A stretch of DNA of 64,000 nucleotides, taken from positions 1 to 64,000 of the forward strand of contig JAOWCC010000286.1 of NCBI GenBank assembly GCA_030867875.1. The letters are read 5' to 3'. Made by a program: the position numbers and the translations under genes. Shown here one piece after another: positions 34,640 to 45,427 of the stretch (position 1 is the first letter of the stretch; each line of letters begins with the position of its first letter). Below the pieces are notes generated by a model that ran no database searches, was not told where the DNA came from, and worked only from the letters and a program-made list of their open reading frames with translations. The DNA is from Actinernus sp. WN-2022. Taxonomy: Eukaryota > Cnidaria > Anthozoa > Actiniaria > Actinernidae.

Positions 34640-34790
34640 CGAGCTGATTGGTTGACGGCCCCGGAAGTCGATAAAATGTCACATGGCCGCCAAGTGAACA
34701 GTGCAATCGGATTGGTTGACGCATGGCGATCACGTGCCGTATTCACGTGAACAGTGGAATCGGATTGGTTTGGCGGTTGGCGGCAACTTC
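34640..34790. promoter_or_regulatory. Cluster of inverted CCAAT boxes and CACGTG E-boxes
   Basis: Three GATTGGTT motifs (inverted CCAAT) occur in similar contexts at about 34650, 34710 and 34762, with two CACGTG boxes at about 34730 and 34744, in a locally GC-richer stretch. This resembles a short metazoan promoter. No coding exon follows it convincingly on either strand. Confidence 0.4.
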
Positions 34791-35024
34791 CGGGTCGACA
34801 CAAACAATAATAAAAAAATAACACTTGCGATTACTGACTCGAGCCGGCCAAAGGCCTGACCCGAGTAATAAAATACTCAATGTGCTGGTACGTCTTAATG
34901 TTTGAGTTAATAACAGGTATTTTTTTAAGTACAGATATTCTAAAGTATCAATGTTTCTATAAGAACGAGCATCATTCATTTTTTACAAACCCTCGCAATG
35001 CTTTAATAATAACACAATCAACAA

Positions 35025-35768
35025 CAAAGTGGAAATTTTCAAACACTGAGCTGTGGTCAAATACTGATGAACCCTATGTGTCTTATAGACTAATCAGCTA
35101 CCAGACAGTGAGTGGCAATGTCCAAACACTGAGCTGTGGTCAAATACTGATGAACCCTCTGTGTCTTACACTATCAGCTACGAGACATGGTCAAATATTG
35201 ATGAACCCTCTGTGTCTTACACTATCAGCTACTGGACAGTGAGTGGAAAGTTCCAAACTCTGAGCTGTGGTGTACTACAGTACATTCGTATCAGCTATAT
35301 GTTAGACAGTGAGTGGAAATTTTCAAACATTGAGCTGTGGTCAAATACAGTTCAACCCTCTCTGTCTTACACTATCAGCTACTAGATAGTGAGTGGAAAA
35401 TACTCAAAAATACTGTGATCAAATACTGATTAACCCTCCGTGTCTTATATTTTCAGTTACCAGACAGTCAGTGGAAATTTCCAAACACTGAGCTGTGATC
35501 AAATACTATTGAACCCTATGTGTCTTTTATACCAATCAGCTACCAGACAGTCAGTGGAAATTTCCAAACACTGAGCTGTGATCAAAAACTATTGAACGCT
35601 ATGTGTCTTTTATACCAATCAGCTACTAGAGAGTGAGTGGAAATTTCCAAACACTGAACTGTTGTCAAATACTGCCGAACCCTCTCTGTCTTATACTCTC
35701 AGCTACTGGACAGTGCGTGGACATTCTCAAACACTGATCTGTGGTCAAATACTGATGAACCCTCTTGA
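35025..35768. repeat. 83-bp minisatellite, about 9 units
   Basis: The core CAAACACTGAGCTGTG(G/A)TCA recurs at about 83-base spacing (35048, 35131, 35490, 35572, 35655, 35736), with shortened or fused units between 35160 and 35410. Each unit also has GAACCCTCTGTGTCTTA and CAGCTACYRGACAGTGAGTG. The 83-base period rules out a coding repeat. Confidence 0.9.
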
Positions 35769-36194
35769 TTAGTGTATAAAGTTTCTTGTAATGAAATTCT
35801 AAATTATTTTCACTTGTCCACTAAAAGCAGTTCATCCAGTTGTGTTTTCTATCTCTTCGATTATTGTTCTCTGCACTATTAGTTTTAGGGATAGCTAGAG
35901 CTCAATAACTAACAACTAAAATGGTTGGAATTTTGATGTAAAGCTATATAATCTAGCGCTGGTCAATGTCTTGTCTTTATGGTAAATTTTATCTGTGTTC
36001 AAAACTTAATGTAGTATATATAAATATATTATGTGTGTATAATCTTACAAAATAATGTTTGTGCTAAAAAAAAGCTAAACCACATAGGAAAGGGTTTTTT
36101 AGAAGGAGTTACTTAGCACAGGAAAATGGGATGAGACAAATATATATTGTTGTCTGACCTCCAAATATGATAATGACTCTGAAGTTCTAACGAG
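35769..36194. other. AT-rich non-coding stretch
   Basis: No feature seen. Confidence 0.4.
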
Positions 36195-36430
36195 ACCCGA
36201 AACAACCATGGGGGCTGATCAAAGCCAGGTCCCGGCTAATCCACAGATCGAATTGGAATTTAGCGTGTTGGTTTTTGCGGAGGGAGGAAAATCGGAGAAC
36301 CCGGAGAAAAACCCTCGGAGCAAGGGCGAGATACCAACTAACTCAACTCACATATGGCGCCGTGTTCGGGATTCGAACCTGGGCCACAGAGGTGAGAGGC
36401 GAAGCGCTTAACCACTGCGCCACCCGAGCT
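36195..36430 (-). mobile_element. tRNA-derived SINE
   Basis: Read on the minus strand the head has a pol III A box (TGGCGCAGTGG at 36422-36412) and B box (GGTTCGAATCC at 36379-36369), spaced as in a tRNA. An unrelated body follows (CTCGCCCTTGCTCCGAGGG, then TTTTTCTCCGGGTTCTCC). There is no acceptor stem pairing, so it is not a functional tRNA. The 3' end is near 36195 and I see no clear tail or target duplication. Confidence 0.8.
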
Positions 36431-36569
36431 TCCCTGAAGATAAATATAATATTTTGCCCACTCTTACAAAATCAGTTGAGAGATGAGACCATGGCCAATA
36501 ACAATAATTGTCAATAACTGATCATGTTTTAAAAAAGTTAGTAATTTTCATTAAGTTATTTGTACCTTG

Positions 36570-37915
36570 ATGGCTAGGGTTTCCTATTTGCAATACGTCC
36601 CTCTTCCTGGCAGGAAATTTGTCACCAAGTGGTTAATTAACTGCACTTCATCTTTGCAAACAAAGCAATTTCTTGCTGTCGTAGATCGGGAGCCGACAAA
36701 CACCACACTTATTTTCTCAATCACATCTGTGAGGCCAGGTGCTGCTACATCACAAAGCGAAAGAAGGGATATCACGTTTAGTCTTATTAATTACAGTAGT
36801 TCTAAAAAGTATTTGATGTGTTAGCATTGATCACTGAAGGGCATAAGTGACTCTTGATCACGTTCCAAATTCTCCCTTAGAAAACAAAGAAATTGAAGGA
36901 GAATTTAGAACATGATCAAGAGTCACTTGCACCCTTTTTGCACATGGCCCTTCAATTACCTTTAGGAACAATAGATTCCCATCCTACATAGAGAGAATCA
37001 TCGTTTCCACCTAGAGTACATTGGCTGAGGTTCAGGAACTCCTTCTGCTTCTTTTAAAAGAAGACCTATTTTTAGGCGTACACCTCTGTTAGGCGGACAC
37101 CTTAAATGTAAATGACGTGATCATTTCTACTGTACATATTAAACACTCTATATTGAAAGAAACAACGCTCAAGTAATACCATTATTGTACCCATAGGAAA
37201 TTGCTTACGATTGTGTATGTTCGGACTTTCCAAACAAGCCAGACGTGACTAGAGTTCTGGCGGTTGCTTGGAGGTACATTGCTGGGTTTTTTTTTTATCA
37301 ACAGGCAATACAGGCTCGGCACCTTCGGCCCCCCTTTTGTCACATATGCCTACTTTCCTACATTGGTCTCGTACTCAAAAACATTTTGAAAGCCCTGGTA
37401 TGTTCAATGAATAATATTGACTAGTTGATTGTCTAAACACATCCTGCATGTTACACTGCTGAAAACAAATTGCAAACAGAAACGGATTTGAACAGTTGCA
37501 CATGATTGACAAGATTGTGCTGGTTACAATAAAAAAGGCCTAAGCTAACCTCTTCTTTGAAATGCACCTGATGCATTGTACTTTGCACCAACAAACACAG
37601 CTCCATCCCTCTGCAGCTCCACAAATATTCTGGCATTGTTTTGAAGTGGTATAGTTGTCAGGATTTTCACGGTGTAGTGTCTGTGCTGCTAATGTGTTAT
37701 GGGTGCCTCCAAGAACAAAGTATTCATAGTGCAGAATCGAATTCTTCTGTAACGCACTTTTTATTTGCAACACCTTTGGCTAAAACAAAAAAGTGGCTAA
37801 TATGCTCCTGCTTGGTTCTTCTGCATTTGGTTTTCAAGTTTTTGAAGAAAAGTCTTGACAACTAATCTTATTTGCTTGTCACATAGAGGAATCTCCAACT
37901 TTTCTGAAACACCCC
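36570..37915 (-). pseudogene. Decayed multi-exon gene with ParB-like core (tentative)
   Basis: Minus-strand pieces: 37915-37800 (GWGVSEKLEIPLCDKQIRLV); an exon at about 37779-37550 bounded by TTTTAG and GTTAGC (LQKNSILHYEYFVLGGTHNT, LAAQTLHREN, then in another frame NNARIFVELQRDGAVFVGAK); 37070-36970 (YSRWK, SLYVGWESIVPK); and 36824-36584 (SVVFVGSRSTTARNCFVCKD). VLGGTHNTLAAQ recalls the G-G-H-R-A core of the ParB/sulfiredoxin fold. That is inference only. A frameshift and the MITE at 36834-36957 interrupt it. Confidence 0.3.
36834..36957. mobile_element. Palindromic MITE (copy 1 of a family)
   Basis: GGGCATAAGTGACTCTTGAT and GAGAATTTAGAACATGATCAAGAGTCACTTG form long inverted arms around AAACAAAGAAATTG. 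A second copy lies at 55029-55162. This copy has lost the outer left bases (GCTGTGTGCAAAAA). Confidence 0.75.
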
Positions 37916-38149
37916 ACCTGAAAAATGACTTTTACAACGTACATGCGCAAGCACAAACATACTATCAAGTTCCAATTCATAAGTGTGATCACTTATGAAA
38001 TATGTATAGATTGATATCATTTAAATCTATACTGGCTAAATGTATAAACTATTTAAGCATTCTCATTCACACATACAGGATTGTCGTTGCTATCAGTGCT
38101 GAGCTCCGTTTGCGAGGCAGGAAGGATAAAATAGGATAGGCAACTAGTT
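37916..38149. other. Spacer
   Basis: No gene supported. Confidence 0.3.
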
Positions 38150-38418
38150 CCTCTAAGGACGTAAGAGTTTCTGGCAAACAAGCTGACCGGCTCCACCATC
38201 AGCGACAAGAAGTTTTGGTCGGTGTTTACTCAAATACTCTTTCAGGAGACGTGTGAGCACTTGGTCTTGCTAGGGGGAAAGGTAAATAACAGGAATTACA
38301 TGATATCAATGGCAATAATAACCCTGTACTACTTAATTAGAAGCATCATCACATTTGAAAATTAAAAACATTGTACTTTGAACATTATGTTGTCACATTA
38401 TAACTCCTGTTTTGTTTC

Positions 38419-38475
38419 CCGGCCTACTCACTACAATAGCTATAAACACAGGAGAGATACAGTGAGTAGGTCAGC
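38419..38475. repeat. Small hairpin in intron
   Basis: GGCCTACTCACT and AGTGAGTAGG(T)C pair around about 30 bases. No target duplication was seen. Confidence 0.5.
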
Positions 38476-39712
38476 CACAATTCACGCGTTGTACTCCGGG
38501 ATTCTTGTGGAAATGTTAGTTGGACATTCGTAGGTGGAAATTTGCGAGCCAGAACCACAATGAACTGACTCTTGTCTTTTGACACTGTCTATTTATAACC
38601 CTGATTATCATTATGACAACTCTCAGGACCCTCTCGTTCACACATACATGTAGGAACTTAGTTATCTTTGCACTATAGCTACCAATATTCATACGTTCCC
38701 TGTCTGTTACAAGAGAAATACATTTTGTTTCAAATTAGAAATGATCACACATCTATTTTAGGTATATAAAGCAAGGGCACCCCAAATAAATATTTTAATT
38801 TGGGTTGGGCAAAGTAACAGATCAATGTTTACTCACCTTCAAGTCCATCTGGTCAGGCGGCTTGGTTGTCTTGGTCTTAAAGTCTTCGTAACGTAGGCTT
38901 ATTGCCTCTGTGCTGGTCAATCGCAAATGGTTTGGACTGTGTCTCTTCGAAAATGTCCAAGGTTCGAACTTCTTTGGCACGAGAGGGTGGTAATTGGCAA
39001 TATATACTCAGAATGCAAAGGTCTTGCATCTCCCTGGCTTTTTGAATGGGTTCCCTGCACATTTCGTACCGATCTCTCTGCATTTTGAGTACTTCCAATA
39101 TTTCTTCCCTAAACATAGAGTACATTATAAGTCCATAGTTAATAGAGTGGAATGGTTAGGAAATGTATGGCAATTAATTAACTTCAAAGGGCCGGGCTAA
39201 CAAAGGCACTGCAATTTATATGTTGGAAGCGGTAAGACAAAAGATTGTGCACAGTCATAGTTCATTTGCATCCCCTGAATGACTGCACCCACACATTTAT
39301 ATCCACTGATTGATTAACACATTGGAAACTCTATTGTGTTCTATACACGGTCAAGGTTGAAAAAAGCAAAAAAAGACACACACACCAAAGAAGGTTGCTG
39401 GGTTTAATAACCATTCCACTCTAGATATTAACAATGATTATACAAAGTACATAATATTATTATTATAATGCTAAGAAGGTGTAATGCATAGTCTATGTAA
39501 TTATATCAATAATTATTGTGATAAAAAAATGCCAAAGGTGAAATAGAAAAAAATGTTTGTTTGACATTTAAAAAGCTTAAATTTGAAAAGCACAATTTAT
39601 AAGTTTATATGCGGCCAGATCATAAGCTGTGGGAATGTTTTAACCCAGAATTTCATCGCGAACAATACTTAAAAGACATATGGAATCAATGTTCCATTGG
39701 TGGCTATTATTA

Positions 39713-40200
39713 GACCCAGCTTCCACGATTTTTTTTAAACTTTTGATATATACTTATAACAGCAAAACCGTAGATACTGCTGAAAAGAGCACCTCGAAGT
39801 TAGTCAAAATCCCAAATTTGAGAGTTATATCTTGAATATATACAGTCCCACGAATCGGATTTTTTTTACAAACGTTTGTATGGAAATTTGAGGGGTGGGG
39901 GCATTCATTGCTTCCAAAAGAGTAAAAAAAGCACTGCCTTAGATAGAATTCCGTTTTTTATCCAGTCTATTATTATTATTATTAGACTCCCACTCATATT
40001 TTTTTACAAAGGGCCAATAAACAATCGCTGTCTGTCTGTCTGTCTCTCATACAAACGTTAGTAAACTGTTCCGAGTATGCGGGCCTATAACTTTGCCCCT
40101 ATTCAAGATAGAACTAACTTCGAGGTGCTCTTTTCAGCGGTATCGACGGTTTTGCTGTTATACGTGTATAAAAAAAATCCACAAAAAACGCGGCAGGGTC
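39713..40200. mobile_element. TA-flanked MITE with about 90-bp inverted ends
   Basis: The left arm begins GACCCAGCTTCCACGATTTT and the right arm is the inverse of GACCCTGCCGCGTTTTTTGT. Both arms then share TATAACAGCAAAACCGT and GCTGAAAAGAGCACCTCGAA, so the arms run about 90 bases. TA stands at 39711-39712 and 40201-40202. Non-coding, mariner-type target. It sits in the intron between exons 3 and 4 of the Crypton-like gene. Confidence 0.8.
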
Positions 40201-41740
40201 TATACAAATTATGTATATATTAACATAACCGCTGTACGTAATTTGTTACTGCAGAGTCCGTTAAAAAGTAGACTTTTTGAAGCTGCCATTCAAAAAGTCT
40301 AAACTCTAACCCTAACACAAATATGTAAGCTTAGCAGCGAATTAATGCCTTACCTCGGCTCTCTGTCATGATCAGTCCCATGCAACTACCAACTTGTACG
40401 GGCGATTATTCGCAAATTTTGACAGTGCTTACGCTTGTACTCAGTTGTAGCATCATGAATAAGCCACAATACTTGGTCATTTTGGCTAAAATGATATTTT
40501 CCCCCGGCAGAATTATCCAAACTTTACCGATTTTAACATTCGTGACGGTTTCCAGCTATAGTAGTGGGCAACCAGGCCTTCGCGTAAAATTACAACTTTA
40601 AAACTCGGGCTGCCTGTGGCGACATTATTTATTATTACTAACCAATCAAGCCATGTCCCTTTCGCACGAAGTTCCTCTCTGCTCTGTGAACGTTGCAAAT
40701 CACCAGCTTTCTCAAGCCTTGTAGCCATCGAGCGCAACTGGGCAATGACGTGAACATCATTGTATTTCGGAGCCGCTGAGCGAAACACGTACTTGACGGC
40801 ATATAGAAGAGCACTACAATGGTTGCTTATTGTAGCGTCATTCAAGCCACGCGTTCCCTAAGAACGAAAAAGAGAGGGACAAAAATAATAATATTCAGAT
40901 TCGTCGATTAAACAAAGGGCATGATTAATTGCGATTGTTTTCAGTTTGAAATACCTTAAGGAAATCGAAGTAGCGTTCCATCAGTGCAGTGGCCTTAAAG
41001 AAACCGATGTCCAATGTTTCCGTTTCATTGTGGAGAAACCCAAGATAGCCTGCGTAAAAAAAGAAATAAGAAGAAAATTCTAAAAGAAAGACCAAATATA
41101 GTACATGCATAACTAGTATGAGCTGCAGCGCATAGCGTTATGAGGCTTCATGATCATAGAAGTGTGAAGTTTCATGACTCACAGAGGATGTGTTCCTTGA
41201 CTTTGGCAAATGTCGATTCTGCGATAGGGGTTGTTTGACGAGAGCCAACACATGCTTTCTGGTCCAGAAGCATTGTAGTTCTTGAAGAAATATGTTCATG
41301 GGTAGCGGGATCAATTCTTCGCGCAATGCCAAAGCTCCTCGTCTTGCTTTCTTGAGCGGAGGATATTTGTCGAAAGAAAACTCTCTCTCGACGCTGTAAG
41401 GCTCCTGAGCTGGAAAATCGCTGGTAGTCGCAGGCTCGTCTGCGATGACGTCTCCAGGTACAGGTACTACCATGGATGGAGAGTAGACCTCTGGCTGGTG
41501 ATTGCTGACAACGGCGTCGGTTGCGATTTGTTCTGTGGAATGGAGTGCGTGTGAGGTGGCTTGCTTGGAGCTAGTGTTGGTCTGTATTCAAAATTTATCA
41601 CTTTACCTTGAGTTTGCAGCCGTCCGACTTGGGTAATTGTACTCGTGATACACACATCATCGCTGTCGGCCGAGTCAACTTCGTCATCCGTGGAATTGTA
41701 GCAGTGAAAGAAACCGGGTTGAGTTGCCATTTTCTCTGAA

Positions 41741-42024
41741 ATAACTCCGGCAAAAATAGGCAGCTTTGTAACAGACAGATGTGAGAGCAAGAGAGTTCGT
41801 GAATGATTTACATAGGGTGTGATAACTGATCCTCATAGCACGGAGTCTCTAGGGACTTGAGCGATATTGTCTGTTAGCCAATGAAAGAGAAAGCGGCGTT
41901 TAATTCACGTTGTTTAGTAACGGATGATTGAAAGTTATTATAAAAGGCTTCGATGAAAACGTTGTTTTTATATCAGCTGCATTGGTATTTATAGTTTGAT
42001 TGCCGTAACACTTGGCAAATTAGC
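41741..42024. other. Upstream region of the Crypton-like gene
   Basis: No gene seen. It contains GAGAGCAAGAGAG and an inverted CCAAT box near 41878 (CCAATGAAAGAG), possibly promoter sequence. Confidence 0.3.
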
Positions 42025-43101
42025 ATGGCATCTCTCTTGGAGAGATTATTCGAGGTCATGACTTGAACTATCATTTTTATGCCGATGATACACAGTTATA
42101 TGTTACCTTCAAGTCATCATGCTCGATTCAGATGATGTCAGCTAAATTAAAAATTGAAGCATGTGTGAAAGACATTGACTTGTGGATGGTTAGCAATAAG
42201 TTAAAACTTAATCGTGACAAGACTGAATTGCTGGTTCTGTCTGGTGTTCATTCTCCCCATCCACCTATGGAGTGTGTCAATGTCGGTGATGAAAGAATAA
42301 CTCCATCTACTGATGCTAAGAATATTGGTGTTGTATTCGATGAAGTGATGTCTATGGACAAGCATATAACTGCTATATGCAAATCTTCATTTTTCCACCT
42401 CCGTAACATTAGCAAGATTCGCCCGTATTTAAGCTTTAAATCTTGTGAAACTCTAATTTATGCTCTAGTTACTTCTAAGTTAGATTTTTGTAATTCTCTT
42501 TTATTTGGTCTTCCTAAGAGTACTATACAGAGACTCCAATATGTACAAAATGCTGCTGCTAGAGTTGTTAGATTAGTTCGCAAACATGAATGCATTACGC
42601 CTGTTTTAGTTGAACTACACTGGCTGCCGGTTGAACAGCGTATTTACTTTAAGATTTTATTAATTACTTTCAAGGCTTTACATGATCAGGCGCCGGCTTA
42701 TTTAAAGCAACTGTTGCAATCTTATTGTCCCGCCCGTAGGTTACGCTCTTCGTCCAATTACTTATTACTTAAACCAGTTACTATACTTAAAACGTACGGC
42801 GACAGGGCATTTTCAGTTGCTGCGCCGGGCCTATGGAACTCTCTTCCATTGGATATTAAATGCAGTGAGTCAGTTAAAGTTTTTAAGAATAGACTTAAGA
42901 CCTGGCTTTTTAAACAAGCCTTTAATTTATAGATTATCCTTGTTATATCCCATGTATATAAAAAAAATTATAATATAGTTTTTAATTTTTAGCATAGTTT
43001 GTATTATTAGATTCATTTAAATATTTGAATGGATGTAAAGCGTTATTGGTCTTAACGGAAATGACGCTATATAAATAAATTATATTATTATTATTATTAT
43101 T
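42025..43101 (+). mobile_element. 5'-truncated LINE (CR1/L2 type) with ATT tail
   Basis: The element starts in the RT palm (GEIIRGHDLNYHFYADDTQL), runs through its C-terminal domain and ends in a short untranslated region with a stem-loop (AGCGTTATT at 43039-43047 pairing with AATGACGCT at 43060-43068), TATATAAATAAAT and an (ATT)n tail ending near 43101. No target duplication is evident. Confidence 0.9.
42063..42932 (+). CDS. LINE RT C-terminal half, frame intact
   Basis: The 289-codon frame holds FYADDTQLYVTF with the catalytic Asp pair, the motif D region (LWMVSNKLKLNRDKTELLVL), GVVFDEVMSMDKHITAICKS, and the C-terminal blocks LDFCNSLLFGLPKSTIQRLQ, AAARVVRL and LHWLPVEQRIYFKILLITFK. ATG 42063 is only the first Met in a frame open from the truncated 5' end near 42025. 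There are no stops or shifts across 870 bases, so the insertion is young. Fingers and motif A are missing, so it is inactive. Confidence 0.88.
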   Translation: MNYHFYADDTQLYVTFKSSCSIQMMSAKLKIEACVKDIDLWMVSNKLKLNRDKTELLVLSGVHSPHPPMECVNVGDERITPSTDAKNIGVVFDEVMSMDKHITAICKSSFFHLRNISKIRPYLSFKSCETLIYALVTSKLDFCNSLLFGLPKSTIQRLQYVQNAAARVVRLVRKHECITPVLVELHWLPVEQRIYFKILLITFKALHDQAPAYLKQLLQSYCPARRLRSSSNYLLLKPVTILKTYGDRAFSVAAPGLWNSLPLDIKCSESVKVFKNRLKTWLFKQAFNL

Positions 43102-44503
43102 ACAAGCCAGTCGAGAGCGCGCGTGGGTCGTATTGTGTACGTAGCGCCATGCTTCCAGTGCGAATGTATATTGTGTTATTTGGCTAGAAATAAAGCATTT
43201 TTTTGCAAAGTGCGACTATTGCAGGTGAAGGGGTTGTGTTGTAGATCGCGCCTGCCTATGTCTCTTGAAGCTGTTAGGGTTTAAGGATTGAGTACAGCGG
43301 TTTAAAGGTAAGGTATTCGTGACGCGTAGGATTAAATGTGTGAGATGCGTCTTCCTCCTCGCTCGACTCCCGTCGAGAATCTGGCGCCTCGCATTCGTCC
43401 AATACGAATCCACTCATGTTCGCTTCTCCGATGTTCTCAAGAGTATGTGATCAGTTCCCGTGTTATATGTAGGCGATTGGCCGGGGTTTTCCCCATAGCT
43501 ACGCACGTACGCAGTTGTTTCTAAATTTATCCAGCACGCCCATATGACGTCTGAGAGCTTGTACGTTTGTTTGCCATATAAGGAAGGTGGGCAAAATACC
43601 CTTAGCACGTCCTTTGCGCGCAGTGTGGAGGAAGAAAAGAAAGAACTGAACAACCTTTCTAAAGGAATTGTGAATCATGTTGTCCAAAGCAAATAAAAAA
43701 GGTATAATATGTAAATTTATTTTAAAAAGGAATGTAGTGGCAACAAACTATTGGCCGGTTATCATTGTAACAGTTACGTCGCGCGCACTGGGAGTCGCTG
43801 AACTATTTTAAAATAATAATAATAATAAACACAATAGGAGACGATCGATTTAATTAATATCCACCCAGTTTTGGTTTTCTTCTTTTTCTAATAGAAACGT
43901 ACCCTAATATTACTACTTTTCCTAAGGTTCATGCACCTACAACTAAATTGCCCTAGCCCTTTTCAAGCAATATTTAATGGACAATCAAACATTAAAATTG
44001 CATCTGCTGTCTAGCTTTTAAAGTCGGTTTTTACAGTAAGAATCTTGCAATTGATTTCAAAGATTTGTTTATCCCAATAAAAAGAAGTCCTAATAATTGT
44101 AACACGTACCAGACTAGCCACCAAATCAAATTTTTTTTTTACTCCCCCAAATTATGGTAAATTGATCAGCTAGCTTGCATTATTAAGGTCTTTTGAGTTG
44201 GAATTCAATTTGTGAAGATATCCAAAAAGTCCTTTAAATCAAAACTTAAGCTCTGAATATTAATTTTACCTCCAAGATATTATTATATATCTTTCATTTA
44301 ACTTCATCAGGGTGTACTAAACTTTTATTGACTTGCTGTTATGCTTTCTCTTATCAAAATGATCTGTTGTACTAGAATTTTACTTATTTGCATATTTTAC
44401 AGATAGTTTTTTTTGGAATGTTTAAGCAAGTTTCCATTACATGTATAGTACTGTCATCGCTCTTGTCTGACCCCAAATACTTTGCCAATGTATGCTAATC
44501 CCT
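43102..44503. other. Non-coding region
   Basis: About 1.4 kb with no supported gene; AT-rich after 43800. Confidence 0.4.
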
Positions 44504-44555
44504 TGGGTGCCAGACTCTATTTTAGCTATAATTGATACTAATTCTGGCACCCAAA
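44504..44555. repeat. 52-bp near-palindrome
   Basis: TTGGGTGCCAGA and TCTGGCACCCAA stand at the two ends of a 52-base stretch. Probably a minimal foldback element. Confidence 0.6.
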
Positions 44556-44639
44556 GCGCTCTTAAACTGTAGACAAGGAATTAGTGGGTGTACAGCATGC
44601 ACCCCAATTTTTTTAATGTAGGATTTGGGTGAATGCATA

Positions 44640-44735
44640 CATATATTATATATATCTATATATACCTTTTGTATTCTTTTCAAATTTGACAGCTAAAACA
44701 ATGGAGAACAAAAGGTATATATATATATATATATG
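44640..44735. repeat. Hairpin ending in TA microsatellites
   Basis: ATATATACCTTTTGT and ACAAAAGGTATATATAT are inverted around about 40 bases; both flanks are TA repeats. Confidence 0.6.
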
Positions 44736-45343
44736 TATAACAATAACAATATAATAACAATAATACTTTATTCAGTCAAGCTAATTGGAGTCAAAAATAT
44801 ACAATATATAAACTTAGACATTTCTTTTGCTAGAGTTGGTAAAACTGAAAAAAACATGGGGTTATCTAGTCAGGTTTACCACAGCAGCATTTACATGTTT
44901 AGTTAGATAGTAATAAAGAAATTATTAATATATTCATTAAGTGATTTTTAGTGTTGATAGTAATTTTAAGTAAAGTTTATTAAAGGACAGAAATGAGAAA
45001 ACAAAAACAAGAAAATATGCAAAACAAGTAACATAATAACAGTAACATGACTATAAGTATTCATAATTGTTGATAAGATCAGAAGTGATTTCTTTTTTGA
45101 AGATATGCCCTTTTTTAGTTTTGACATTTACTGGTATTTGATCCCAGACTATAATGCCATTTGTATTAATAAATCTTTTTTATAATCAGTTCTGGAATAT
45201 TTAATAAAGAAATGTTGGGATTTAGATTTCCTTGTATCATGTTGGTGAATATTACTAATGGGTGTGAACATACTTAGGGACGTTTTCATGGTAAATTTCG
45301 TACATAAAAAGGCTGGTATTAATTTTAAAAATATCATGAACAA
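44736..45343 (-). mobile_element. 5'-truncated LINE, minus strand
   Basis: The minus frame gives the RT C-terminus: HDTRKSKSQHFFIKYSRTDY, then after a one-base shift FINTNGIIVWDQIPVNVKTK and IFKKEITSDLINNYEYL, ending near 45050. A tail follows with AATAAAG and TTATTGTTA repeats to 44736. Both truncation and frameshift are present. Confidence 0.7.
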
Positions 45344-45427
45344 AGTGAATTAGAACGTAAATGTATTTTCCGCTGGTATGCAAGTGAATTCATAGCAGCT
45401 TAATGAGATACTGGTGACGTATACCAC

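Larger units (their letters stand above)
38150..41740 (-). pseudogene. Crypton-like tyrosine-recombinase-fold gene, multi-exon
   Basis: Minus-strand exons: 1, about 41740-41200 (MATQPGFFHCYNSTDDEVDS, acidic, then REFSFDKYPPLKKARRG and TTPIAESTFAKVKEHIL in shifted frames); 2, 41050-40955 (GYLGFLHNETETLDIGFFKA); 3, 40857-40643 (GLNDATISNHCSALLYAVKY, VIAQLRSMATRLEKAGDLQR, GTWLDW); 4, 39108-38837 (REEILEVLKMQRDRYEMCRE, LCILSIYCQLPPSRAKEVRT, FKTKTTKPPDQMDLK); 5, from 38269 (QVLTRLLKEYLSKHRPKLLV). Exons 2-3 look like the SAM-like core-binding domain and exon 4 carries the first catalytic Arg region of a tyrosine recombinase. The H-x-x-R and Tyr region is missing. Splice borders at 41050, 40955, 40857, 40643, 39108 and 38837 are consensus and in phase. 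Frame breaks in exons 1 and 4 suggest decay. Confidence 0.5.

Noticed and set aside
35161..35385. Coding repeat in the 83-bp array
   Set aside because: The period is not a multiple of three, so frames change from unit to unit.
35025..35768. CRISPR-like array
   Set aside because: Units are contiguous and diverged with no unique spacers; the genome is eukaryotic.
36369..36422. Possible tRNA gene on the minus strand
   Set aside because: A and B boxes are present but acceptor and anticodon stems do not pair, and a SINE body follows; it is a SINE head.
41578..41602. 25-base intron in exon 1 of the Crypton-like gene
   Set aside because: GT-AG borders exist but the length is far below metazoan introns, and joining leads straight to a stop; treated as a frame break.
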